The notes under the pieces: model-generated | Databases searched by the model: none | What the model was told of the DNA's origin: nothing | What the model saw: only the letters and a program-made list of their open reading frames with translations | Shown here: one piece after another, positions 8,071 through 15,959 of the stretch | Numbering within the stretch: position 1 is the first letter of the stretch | Layout of the letters: each line of letters opens with the position of its first letter | Made by a program: the position numbers and the translations under genes | Source: Modicisalibacter radicis | Lineage (GTDB): Bacteria > Pseudomonadota > Gammaproteobacteria > Pseudomonadales > Halomonadaceae | Direction: 5' to 3' | Length of the DNA stretch: 34,064 nucleotides | Assembly: GCF_900961225.1 (NCBI RefSeq) | Contig: NZ_CAAHFN010000071.1 | Location: 1 to 34,064 of the forward strand

Positions 8071-9802
8071 TGGCATGGCGCAATTCGGCTCGGCTCTGAA
8101 AGGTCATCAACAGGCGTTGGCAGTTGCAGTTTCCGCTCTGTTGGGAGCCTGGCTGGCACTCTATTTATATGGTTGGTCGACTATCGATCCGACTCAGGTG
8201 CGGTGGTTGCTCACCGAGGGCGACCCGTTTCAGCATTTCATTGGCTGGGATGCGTTCCGCCGCGACGAGTGGCGCTGGCCATTGGGCGCTATTCCGCAGT
8301 TAGGCACGCTCATCGATTCGAGTATCGTCTTTACCGATTCGATACCGCTTCTTGCACTTCCGCTCAAGCTGTTTCACGACGCTCTACCTGATCCGTTCCA
8401 ATATCAGGGTCTGGTGATGCTGTCGAATCATGTCCTGAATGCGGCATTCGCCTGTGGGTTGGCGTTGCGCCTAGGGTGTCGCCCGGTTGGGTCAGTGCTC
8501 TTTGCTGCGTTATTGATCTTGCTGCCCATTGTCACGATGCGGGGGTTGGGCGCTCATGGGCATGAGGCGCTAACGGCTCACTGGCTAATCTTGTGGGGCT
8601 TGGGATTGGCGCTGCGCGGTGGAGGTCGGATTGGTGACGACATAAGCACCATGGCGAACTGGCTGTGCTTGTTGCTAGTCGCCGTTCTGGTGCATTTTTA
8701 CCTTTTCTTCATGGTCGGGACGCTATGGACCGCCTGGTGGCTTTGCCAGCTAATCCGGTCTATGACAAGCCGACGGCACAAAGCCAGTTTGAGCTTGGGG
8801 GTGGGTGCAATTATTAGTGTTGCCAGTGTGCTGGCGACAATGTGGCTGGCGGGTTATTTCCAATATGGTTTGGATGTCGGCCCGGGTTCGGGTTTTGGGT
8901 ATTTTTCTGCTGAGGCGATGACTTACATTAACCCGCTATCCGAGGCCTGGTTCTTCAAGGGTACGGAGATGAGCGGGGCGTCGCATGTGCTGCCCGGCTG
9001 GCTGACACCGATTGCCGGGCAATACGAAGGCCAGGCCTATGCTGGTATCGGAGCCTTACTTTTCCTCTTGGCGGGATTTCTAGTCGCGGTACGCCGACTT
9101 CATTGGATGCAACTGCGTAAGCTAAGCGGAGAAGCGCGGTTGCTAGCTGTGGCGCTGCTGGGACTTTTCGTGTTCGCGCTTGGCGATCGGTGGGTGATCG
9201 GCAAGCTGGTATGGTCGGTCGATTATCCCGCGCTCTTGGCCCCATTGACCGAATACATCCGCTCCAGTGGCCGCATGGCATGGCCACTGTTGTATGGGCT
9301 CCTGCTTCTCTGCGTGGTTTATCTCTCCAAGGCGATTCGTTATAGAAATCTGATCGCGCTGTTGGCTATCGCATGGCTGGCGCAGTGGGCCGATCTGAAG
9401 CCTTTTCATCATTTCATCCACTCAGGGCTGGCCGGTCGTGTGGCCTCAGTGGCGAATGGGTCTCCCTACCCGGCATTGGAAGATGACCGGCTGGATGCCC
9501 TGCTGGAGTCGCATGATTCGCTTAGCTACCTGCCGGGGGACGATCTGGGCACGTTAAAACCTTATACTTGGCTGGCTGTTCGACATGACTTGACTTTGAA
9601 TGTGGCCTACTTTGCTCGTGTCGACGCACAAGTCTTGAGCGACGCGACCGCCCCTGAAGTGAAGAGAGTGGCTCGCGGTGAGCTGGATGCGAATCGTGTC
9701 TACGCGATTACCGATGGCCAGCTGGCAGACGCCGCATGTGGTGCCGGGGAAGTGGAGTGCTTTGTGATCGACCAGGTGACGATTGCGGTACGTGCGCGCT
9801 GA
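8054..9802 (+). CDS. DUF6311 family polytopic membrane protein, paralog of the preceding gene
   Basis: This 582-residue membrane protein is visibly homologous along its whole length to the preceding one. The same loop (LTEGDPFQHFIGWDAFRRDEWRWPLG split by small changes), IDSSIVFTDSIPL, HGHEALTAHWLI, VHFYLFFMVGTLW, YIRSSGRMAWPLLY and the C-terminal SYLPGDD and NVAYFARVD blocks recur. This points to tandem duplication followed by divergence, perhaps to different acceptors or donor sugars. ATG 8054 lies inside the end of the upstream gene behind GGAGCGGG (8039-8046); ATG 8075 is an alternative. The exact biochemical role is unknown, and a GT-C-type glycosyltransferase is the best inference. Confidence 0.75.
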   Translation: MTANSSGMAQFGSALKGHQQALAVAVSALLGAWLALYLYGWSTIDPTQVRWLLTEGDPFQHFIGWDAFRRDEWRWPLGAIPQLGTLIDSSIVFTDSIPLLALPLKLFHDALPDPFQYQGLVMLSNHVLNAAFACGLALRLGCRPVGSVLFAALLILLPIVTMRGLGAHGHEALTAHWLILWGLGLALRGGGRIGDDISTMANWLCLLLVAVLVHFYLFFMVGTLWTAWWLCQLIRSMTSRRHKASLSLGVGAIISVASVLATMWLAGYFQYGLDVGPGSGFGYFSAEAMTYINPLSEAWFFKGTEMSGASHVLPGWLTPIAGQYEGQAYAGIGALLFLLAGFLVAVRRLHWMQLRKLSGEARLLAVALLGLFVFALGDRWVIGKLVWSVDYPALLAPLTEYIRSSGRMAWPLLYGLLLLCVVYLSKAIRYRNLIALLAIAWLAQWADLKPFHHFIHSGLAGRVASVANGSPYPALEDDRLDALLESHDSLSYLPGDDLGTLKPYTWLAVRHDLTLNVAYFARVDAQVLSDATAPEVKRVARGELDANRVYAITDGQLADAACGAGEVECFVIDQVTIAVRAR

Positions 9803-9850
9803 GCGGTGCTAGTGCATTGCATGGCTTCGACGACCGGAATTCGGTATTAA

Positions 9851-11503
9851 ATGAACTCGACAGGCAATGGAACCCTGATGGCTGAGCAGCATTCAAAAAC
9901 ACCTTTTAACGTCTGGCTGGGCTATCTTGTCGCCGCCTTGCTGGGCATGGCTTGCTTCTGGATCGTGTGTGGCTCGCCGGCTAATGTCCTGGCGGGTGGT
10001 TTGATGATCGATACTGACTATCCAAATGCGGCGGCGGCTTTCGAAATCTTCGTGCGTGGCCAATGGCACTGGCCACTGGGAGAAAACCCCAATTTCGGCG
10101 GCGTCAATATTTTCTTCAGCGACGGGGCGCCGTGGCTTGCCTTGTTGGCCAAGGTCGTTAACGATCTAACGGGGTTCTATATTCCTTTTCATGTCTTGAC
10201 GATTATCAACAGCGTACTGTTTGCCCTCATGGCCTATCGCTTGGCAAGGCTGCTTGTCGATGAAGAGGTAACTCGCTGGTTGATTTGCGCATTGCTGGTC
10301 TTCAGCTTGATCATGCCTGTCCGCATGATCGGTGCGCAGCATATTGCTCTGAGCAGTTATTGGGTCGTGCTCTGGGCAATGTGTAGCGTACCCGTCGGCA
10401 CTGAAAACCGATCATCTTGGTGGCGCTGGGAGTTCATCGCTGCCACTGGCCTGGCCATTCTCAGTCATGCTTACCTGGGGGCCATGTCGATTGCTATCGT
10501 CGGTGTCGTATTGCTTTCCGAACGTCGTTGGCTAGCAGCGCCTTTGGCCGTCCTCTGGCCATTGGCATTGCTGTATGTCGTTGGTGTGTTCCATGGTGAG
10601 CACGCAACGACCGAGGGAGCGAAAGCTTACTCTCTGGATCTACTTGCATTTGCGGAATCCCTTGGCTGGGCCATCGTGCCTAATCTTTATGCCATTGATG
10701 AGCCGCCGCAAAGCGACGCCATTCTCTATTTGGGCACCGGGACGTGGCTGTTGCTGTTGGCAAGCGCTGTCGTGAGCGCAGGGATGTTCGCAAGAAAGCC
10801 GGCATGGCCTAACCGCTATTTGAGTGGCTGGCTCAACGCTTCTATCAAGGGCCATGATATCAGGAAGCGGCGATTGGTCTTTTTATTGATCGCGGCGCTA
10901 CTATTGGTGATCTATGCGATGGCCTTCGATCTTCGCATTGCGGGGCAGCGATTGCTTTCGCTGGATATACCATCGCTGACGCTTCCGCTCTACGATCGGT
11001 TTCGGGTTACCGGCCGCTTCGCCGCGCCGATGGCTTTCCTGCTGATCGTGCTGGCCTGCATGGCCTGGTCTGCCTGGCGTACCAAGGTGCCTAAATGGGG
11101 TTGGGCGGGCGTGGCTTGTTTAGCTATAGTCATGCAGTTTCTTGACGCTCAGCATGCTGGTACAAAGAGCCCGCCCGGTGACTGGCTCGCTGATGCCGAG
11201 AAACAGCGTGATGCCGTTGCCAGTGTGCTGGAGGGGCGGATTTGGTCGGGCAAGGTTTACAAGGATGTCGGATACTTCGAGCTAGAACAACAGCGGCTGA
11301 TCGATAGCCTGCTGGTGGACTTCGGCGCACGTCATTTTGAGGTCGTCCATGGTGCGCGTTTGGCACCGCACGATGTTGAGCGCCGTTCAGGCTATCGAGA
11401 TGCAAAAGCTGATGATGTCGTGTTGTTGAATCAGGGCGCGTCAACCCCTGAGTGTAGTCGTCAGGTAATCATCAAGGCATTTGTACTTTGTTTAGTCAAG
11501 TAA
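9851..11503 (+). CDS. DUF6311-like polytopic membrane protein, more divergent third copy
   Basis: This 550-residue protein has multiple hydrophobic segments. Its first extracytoplasmic loop contains MIDTDYPNAAAAFEIFVRGQ and HWPLGENPNFGG, which parallel the GWD, WRWPLG and IDSS-FTDS elements of the two preceding genes but are less similar. A further shared block is the Y(D)RFRVTGRFAAPMAFL segment, equivalent to YIRSSGRMAWPLLY in its neighbours. It probably belongs to the same DUF6311/GT-C-like group. The start is uncertain: ATG 9851 has no clear ribosome site, while ATG 9878 follows GGAA by 5 nt and would remove nine residues. The gap of 48 bases to the previous gene suggests one transcript. 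Confidence 0.68.
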   Translation: MNSTGNGTLMAEQHSKTPFNVWLGYLVAALLGMACFWIVCGSPANVLAGGLMIDTDYPNAAAAFEIFVRGQWHWPLGENPNFGGVNIFFSDGAPWLALLAKVVNDLTGFYIPFHVLTIINSVLFALMAYRLARLLVDEEVTRWLICALLVFSLIMPVRMIGAQHIALSSYWVVLWAMCSVPVGTENRSSWWRWEFIAATGLAILSHAYLGAMSIAIVGVVLLSERRWLAAPLAVLWPLALLYVVGVFHGEHATTEGAKAYSLDLLAFAESLGWAIVPNLYAIDEPPQSDAILYLGTGTWLLLLASAVVSAGMFARKPAWPNRYLSGWLNASIKGHDIRKRRLVFLLIAALLLVIYAMAFDLRIAGQRLLSLDIPSLTLPLYDRFRVTGRFAAPMAFLLIVLACMAWSAWRTKVPKWGWAGVACLAIVMQFLDAQHAGTKSPPGDWLADAEKQRDAVASVLEGRIWSGKVYKDVGYFELEQQRLIDSLLVDFGARHFEVVHGARLAPHDVERRSGYRDAKADDVVLLNQGASTPECSRQVIIKAFVLCLVK

Positions 11504-11605
11504 GTTGTTGTGTTATGTTGATACCTTTATGCTAGGTATTGCTAATGTTTCGTCCAGTGCATTCGTGCTTTGAAGCGCTAAATGGTGTCTTTGAGTCAAG
11601 GGATT

Positions 11606-12634
11606 ATGAATAAATTAATCACATTGGTTGTGGCCGTAAAGAACGAATGCGAAGCGATCGGGCCGTTTCTCGAAGCTGTCGAGCGAGAGGTGAGTTATCC
11701 AGGTGTCGATCTTGAAATTCTTTTTGTCGATGATGGTTCCACAGACGCTACCCTACAGGAACTGCATTTGGCTGCAGAACAAGATAGCCGGGTGAGGTGG
11801 CTTAAATTGTCTCGGAACTTCGGCAAGGAAGCGGCAATGACGGCGGGCCTCGATCATGCGCGTGGCGATGGTGTAGTACCTATGGATGTAGATCTGCAGG
11901 ATCCACCAGCGCTGATCAACGACTTCATACGCTTGTGGCTCGATGAAGGCTACGCTATGGTTTATGGTGTTCGGGTATCCCGTCACGAAGATACGCGTCG
12001 CAAACGCACCTCGGCGAATCTTTTCTATCGCCTTTTCAATCGTATATCTCCGACCCCTATTCCCGATAACGCTGGCGATTTTCGCTTACTGGATCGGAAA
12101 GTCGTCGAGGCGCTAAAGCGTTTGCCCGAGCGGAATCGTTTCATGAAGGGGTTATTTGCTTGGTCTGGCTATAGTTCAGTGGGCGTCCCTTACGAGCGTC
12201 CTGCTCGGCAGGTCGGTGAATCCAAGTTCAATCTTTGGAAGCTGTGGAATTTTGCACTCGATGGCGTAGTGGGGTTCTCGACGCTCCCCTTGCGAGTCTG
12301 GAGTTATATCGGTGGTGGCATCGCGTTATTATCTTTCCTCTACATATTGGTAATAGTTTTCAAGGCATTGGTGTTTGGACGCGATACTCCTGGCTATGCA
12401 TCGGTAATGTCGGCTGTCTTGTTTTTTGGAGGTATGCAACTGCTTTCTATCGGTGTGCTGGGAGAGTATGTGGCGCGGCTGTTCGTAGAAGTCAAGCAAC
12501 GTCCGCTATACCTAGTGGAAGTAGACAGCCTCGATAGCAGAGTTTTGCCGGTACAAAGCCATGATGGCTTTGAAGAGGAAGGCAAAAGAATCAAGGGGGT
12601 AGGTAGTCTTGGTGATAGTGAGAGCGAACAATGA
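11606..12634 (+). CDS. gtrB: GtrB-like family 2 glycosyltransferase (polyprenyl-phosphate sugar synthase)
   Basis: This 342-residue protein has a GT2 domain at about 1-225: LVVAVKNE, VDDGSTD, the donor-binding MDVDLQDPP motif, GDFRLLDRKV, RFMKGLFAWSG and ESKFNLWKLWNFALDG. Two C-terminal membrane segments (about 232-255 and 268-290) follow. This matches the GtrB/DPM1-like enzymes that move a sugar from a nucleotide donor onto undecaprenyl phosphate at the cytoplasmic face. The next gene is a GtrA flippase and overlaps it by 4 bases, which is the classic pair. ATG 11606 is chosen because it gives the typical N-terminus and follows AAGGGA; ATG 11582 would add eight residues. The DNA is noticeably richer in A/T than the operons further right, consistent with acquired surface-glycan DNA. 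Confidence 0.88.
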   Translation: MNKLITLVVAVKNECEAIGPFLEAVEREVSYPGVDLEILFVDDGSTDATLQELHLAAEQDSRVRWLKLSRNFGKEAAMTAGLDHARGDGVVPMDVDLQDPPALINDFIRLWLDEGYAMVYGVRVSRHEDTRRKRTSANLFYRLFNRISPTPIPDNAGDFRLLDRKVVEALKRLPERNRFMKGLFAWSGYSSVGVPYERPARQVGESKFNLWKLWNFALDGVVGFSTLPLRVWSYIGGGIALLSFLYILVIVFKALVFGRDTPGYASVMSAVLFFGGMQLLSIGVLGEYVARLFVEVKQRPLYLVEVDSLDSRVLPVQSHDGFEEEGKRIKGVGSLGDSESEQ

Positions 12635-13008
12635 GGCGTCTGACCGAAGAACTGACTACGCTGGTTCGTTTTGGCGGTGTCGGGGTATTCGCAACGTTGG
12701 TACACCTTGCTGTTGCCGCCGCTGTCTTTTGGTTCTGGGCTTCGATCTCTCCTTTTCTGGCTAATGTTCTAGCCTTTCTGGTCGCCTTTCAGGTGTCGCT
12801 ATGGGGGCATCGACGCTTTACCTTTCGACGAAGAGGGCATTCGGGACGTTTTTTTCTCGTCGCCGTAGCAGGCTTCGCTGCCAATAATGGGATACTTGCT
12901 AGTCTTTTAGCCACAACTTCCATTTCGGGCTTGTCCGCCGTGGCGATTTCTACCTTGCTTGTGCCTTTGGTCATGTTTTTGGCTGCTCGTTTGTGGGCTT
13001 TTGCTTGA
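12631..13008 (+). CDS. gtrA: GtrA family membrane protein (putative lipid-linked sugar flippase)
   Basis: A 125-residue protein with four hydrophobic segments matches the GtrA-like family (PF04138) in size. It opens with LVRFGGVGVFATLVHLAV, contains NVLAFLVAFQVSLWGHRRFTF (the conserved N-x-H/R-RFTF region) and FAANNGILASLL, and ends in ARLWAF. GtrA proteins are thought to flip undecaprenyl-phosphate-linked sugars from the cytoplasmic to the periplasmic side. The start codon overlaps the stop of the GtrB-like gene (ATGA), indicating coupled translation. The required third partner, a periplasmic transferase, may be one of the DUF6311 proteins upstream. Confidence 0.87.
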   Translation: MRRLTEELTTLVRFGGVGVFATLVHLAVAAAVFWFWASISPFLANVLAFLVAFQVSLWGHRRFTFRRRGHSGRFFLVAVAGFAANNGILASLLATTSISGLSAVAISTLLVPLVMFLAARLWAFA

Positions 13009-13056
13009 TTCAAGCTTAATTCGTCAGATCGCTCTTTATTAGAGGTGCTGGGCCAC

Positions 13057-14397
13057 ATGATTACCAACCTTTCCGACTTCTGGCGTCCTCGACTCTGGCC
13101 TTGTCCACGCTGGCTGTTCATGGCCGGCGGCCTGGCACTGTGCCTGATGGCGTTCTTCAATATTCTCTGGCCACCGGTAGGCAGCCCCGCTGAATCGCTA
13201 GCGGCCTTTCTCGGCCTTGCGACGGTACTGACGTATGGGCGCGGGTTGCGCAACAGTGCCGCGCTCTGGCTGTTGCTGGCGGCCCTTGCCGTGCAGGTGC
13301 TCTCCTGGGGGCTGGGTTATATGCATCATCCGCAGTGGGTCTCGGACACCCCGGAAGTCGATCGGCTGGCCAAGCTGTTCATCTTCATCGCCATTGCCTG
13401 GTGGCTGGGCGGGAGCACGCGCAACACGCTGCTTGTGTGGGGGTTGGCTCTGGTGGGCTACCTGGTCGCCACGTTTACCCATGGTGACGGTTGGCAGGAG
13501 TGGTGGCGGGGGCTTCAAGGCGAGCGCGTGGGTTTCGGGATTCGCAACCTGCAGCACGGCTCGATGCTGTTCGGGGTTTCACTGCTGGGCGTGGTCGTGT
13601 TCGGTCCCCGCTGGATCGGATGGCCACGTGTTGCCGCATGGCGCTTGGCAAGTTGGCTGGGGGTGCTGTTATTGTGCGCCGTCGGCATCGTCATCGGCCA
13701 GACGCGGGCCGTGTGGCTTGCCCTGGCGTTGGCTTTACCCTCGCTGGGGTTGATCTGGCTCGTCTGGCAGGCGCGCCACGTCGGGCTTGCTCGCTTGCGT
13801 CGCAGGCTGTTGTTCGCTGCGGGGGTCGTGCTGATCACGTTGACGGCCCTGTTGGCGGCATTCCACGATACCCTGGGCGAGCGGCTGACGACGGAAAACC
13901 AGGTGATTGCCGAGGTGCTGGAAGGCAACCTGGATAACGTGCCCTACAGCAGCGTCGGCATACGCATTCATACCTGGGTGGCCGCCGCGCAGTGGATCGG
14001 CGACCGGCCACTGGTCGGCTGGGGCGGTCAGGGCCGGAGCCTGGTCATCGACGAAACGCCCTGGCTGCCGGAGTTCGTCAAACAGAACTTCGGTCACCTG
14101 CACAACTTCTTCATCGAGACCTGGGTTGCTTACGGGCTGCTTGGCCTGGCGCTGATGGGTGCCTTGGTGATCTGGATTGGTCGGGCCACCTGGTTGGCCT
14201 GGAGGGGCGGGGCGATGCCCGGCGATATGGCGCTGTTCGCCTGCGGCTTCTTCGTCTACTGGGTCGTCGTCAATCAGTTCGAGTCCTACCTGTCCTTCAG
14301 TACAGGGGTGACGGTTCACAACCTGATCGTCGGTGGGCTGGTGACGCACTATTGGCGGTGGTGCTGGCTGTGTGCCTCGTCGTCACCACGGGCGTGA
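13057..14397 (+). CDS. O-antigen ligase/polymerase-like membrane protein (WaaL/Wzy_C family)
   Basis: This 446-residue protein has about twelve hydrophobic segments and a large periplasmic loop between about residues 285 and 350. Features expected of WaaL-type ligases are present: an arginine in the GQTRAVWLALAL segment, the GWGGQG turn, and the HLHNFFIETW motif whose histidine is essential in known ligases, followed by a terminal membrane segment (YGLLGLALMGALV). It would join a lipid-linked glycan to an acceptor in the periplasm: lipid A-core, or a protein if it is a PglL-like O-oligosaccharyltransferase. ATG 13057 is preferred, with AGAGG at 13041-13045; GTG 13045 overlaps that site. It follows gtrA by 48 bases on the same strand. 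Sequence alone does not separate LPS ligase, polymerase and protein ligase. Confidence 0.8.
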   Translation: MITNLSDFWRPRLWPCPRWLFMAGGLALCLMAFFNILWPPVGSPAESLAAFLGLATVLTYGRGLRNSAALWLLLAALAVQVLSWGLGYMHHPQWVSDTPEVDRLAKLFIFIAIAWWLGGSTRNTLLVWGLALVGYLVATFTHGDGWQEWWRGLQGERVGFGIRNLQHGSMLFGVSLLGVVVFGPRWIGWPRVAAWRLASWLGVLLLCAVGIVIGQTRAVWLALALALPSLGLIWLVWQARHVGLARLRRRLLFAAGVVLITLTALLAAFHDTLGERLTTENQVIAEVLEGNLDNVPYSSVGIRIHTWVAAAQWIGDRPLVGWGGQGRSLVIDETPWLPEFVKQNFGHLHNFFIETWVAYGLLGLALMGALVIWIGRATWLAWRGGAMPGDMALFACGFFVYWVVVNQFESYLSFSTGVTVHNLIVGGLVTHYWRWCWLCASSSPRA

Positions 14398-14446
14398 TGC
14401 GGTGAGGAGCAGGCTCATACTCGGACCGGCCCCGCTTCGGCTGACG

Positions 14447-15589
14447 TCAGGGCGCGTCGAGGAAACGCCGTGCTACCTGTTGCGGCTCGAACTCCCCGAG
14501 GCATGTCAGGTCGGGAGTGGTTTTCCCCCCCCTGACCATTTCCCCGATGCGCGTGGCCAGCGCTTGTTCTTCCCGTGGCACCAGCGATGACTCGAGAGGG
14601 CCCTTGAGAATCTGGCGGACGCCACCCTTGCAGTCGACGGACAACACCGGCGTACCGCAGGCCAATGCTTCGAACAGCACGATGCCCATCCCCTCGAAGC
14701 GCGAACTCAGCACGAACAATCGGGCGCGCTTCAGCCAGGGATAGGGGTTCAGTCGATGACCGGCGAGAATGACTCGACCTTCGAGGTCAAGCTCGGCGAT
14801 CAGCTTCTCGATAGCCGGGCGTTCGGGGCCTTCTCCGATGATGACCAGCTTTTCGTCGATGCCTGCCCGGGCATAGGCCCGGATCAGCAGCGAGTGGTCC
14901 TTGGCCTTGGTCAGCCGGGCGACGTTGATGATGTAGGGACTATCGGGTATGTCATTGTCGGGTTCGTTCATCAGGCGCTGAATGCTGACGGTGGGGCACG
15001 GATTGACGATCGTCTGCAGCGAGCGCGGTGAAACGTTCCAGATTCTCTCGCCGGCTTCCAGTGTCTCGCGTACTCCGTCGGAGACGGCGACCAGATGGTT
15101 GTCCTGGTAAAGGCAGCGTGCGAACAGGCGCGATTTCCAGCTGCCAGGTTTGGGCCGCACGATGTTCTCGAGCACGAAGCGCAGACGGTCATCGCGAAAG
15201 TTCCACACCATCTCGAAGGAGCCCCTACCTCGAAAGATCAGGCGGTCGACATGGCCATGACGCTTCTCGAAGCGCTTGAGCCAGAGTCGAAACAAGGGGC
15301 CCCCGAGCCAGCCGGTCCAGACGAAGTGGGAACGGTGCAGGAGCGGGTTGAGAAGGAGCCGTGATACCCATTCGATGAGCAGGCCAACCACCGTCGCTCG
15401 GTTCCAGCACACGATGGGCAGGTGATGAACGTGTACCGCGGCGTTTTCGGGCACCAACGGCACAGGGTGGTGGCGCAGGGTCAGCAAGTGGCTTTCGCAG
15501 CCCGCCTCGGCGAAGGCATCGGCGAGGTTCACCGCAACTCGCTCCATGCCTCCCATCTTGAGTGAGCGAACGACCACTAACGTTCTCAA
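14447..15589 (-). CDS. Family 4 (GT-B) glycosyltransferase
   Basis: This 380-residue protein has the GT4 layout: an N-terminal Rossmann domain with the GGMER acceptor-site turn (13-17), and a C-terminal nucleotide-sugar domain with INVARLTKAKDHSLLIRAY, VIIGEGPER and the EX7E motif (E299 and E307 in EGMGIVLFE), then ACGTPVLSVDC. Such retaining enzymes add sugars from UDP- or GDP-donors during LPS or polysaccharide assembly in the cytoplasm. The start is TTG 15589: a GGAG at 15598-15601 lies 8 nt ahead, and the product begins with the expected strand (RTLVVVRSLKMGG). It is convergent with the ligase-like gene and divergent from the GT at 15960. Confidence 0.87.
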   Translation of the reverse strand: MRTLVVVRSLKMGGMERVAVNLADAFAEAGCESHLLTLRHHPVPLVPENAAVHVHHLPIVCWNRATVVGLLIEWVSRLLLNPLLHRSHFVWTGWLGGPLFRLWLKRFEKRHGHVDRLIFRGRGSFEMVWNFRDDRLRFVLENIVRPKPGSWKSRLFARCLYQDNHLVAVSDGVRETLEAGERIWNVSPRSLQTIVNPCPTVSIQRLMNEPDNDIPDSPYIINVARLTKAKDHSLLIRAYARAGIDEKLVIIGEGPERPAIEKLIAELDLEGRVILAGHRLNPYPWLKRARLFVLSSRFEGMGIVLFEALACGTPVLSVDCKGGVRQILKGPLESSLVPREEQALATRIGEMVRGGKTTPDLTCLGEFEPQQVARRFLDAP

Positions 15590-15959
15590 CGGCGTGACTC
15601 CTGATATTGGTTAGCGCCACCGTGGCGAAATGCGCGCTCAGTATGCCTGAGCGGCTTGCCAGCGTCATCGGCCTGGCGGGCTACCACGCTAGAGCTTCCA
15701 TTACATCAGATGTACTTGATGGATTGAGCTTTGTCGCGGCGCCGCGGCGCCGCGGCGCCGGGAGTACTGTATTTCAGTTACTGGATGATTGTTGAGTCGG
15801 GCTCACGATGTGTTGCCGTGACGTTCGTTGGGTGTTGCTGGTATTCTTGCGCTAATCGTCGGTATCGATTTTGGTTGACCTGGCCGTGATGGGGCGTGAC
15901 AGGTACGCCCCCTCTGGGCGCTCTCGCTGGCAGTCCTGGGCGGCTCAGGGGCAATTGCC
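15590..15959. other. Divergent intergenic region between two glycosyltransferase genes
   Basis: No gene is supported. The region must hold the promoters of the divergent glycosyltransferase genes, but I see no clean -35/-10 pair. Its most striking content is an 8-bp G+C tandem repeat at 15735-15760, listed separately. The AGGGG at 15947-15951 is the ribosome site of the gene at 15960. Confidence 0.5.
15735..15760. repeat. Short G+C tandem repeat (8-bp unit)
   Basis: The unit GCCGCGGC occurs twice in full (15741-15748, 15749-15756), flanked by partial copies, giving about 3.25 units. Each unit is itself palindromic, so the block can fold on itself in several registers. It lies in the divergent gap between two glycosyltransferase genes. 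Confidence 0.8.

Noticed and set aside
13735..14349. Open frame of 204 codons on the minus strand
   Set aside because: It is antisense to the ligase-like gene, whose hydrophobic pattern and HLHNFF motif show that the plus strand is coding.
15735..15760. Possible CRISPR or satellite array
   Set aside because: The unit is only 8 bases with no spacers and about three copies, so it is a simple tandem repeat.
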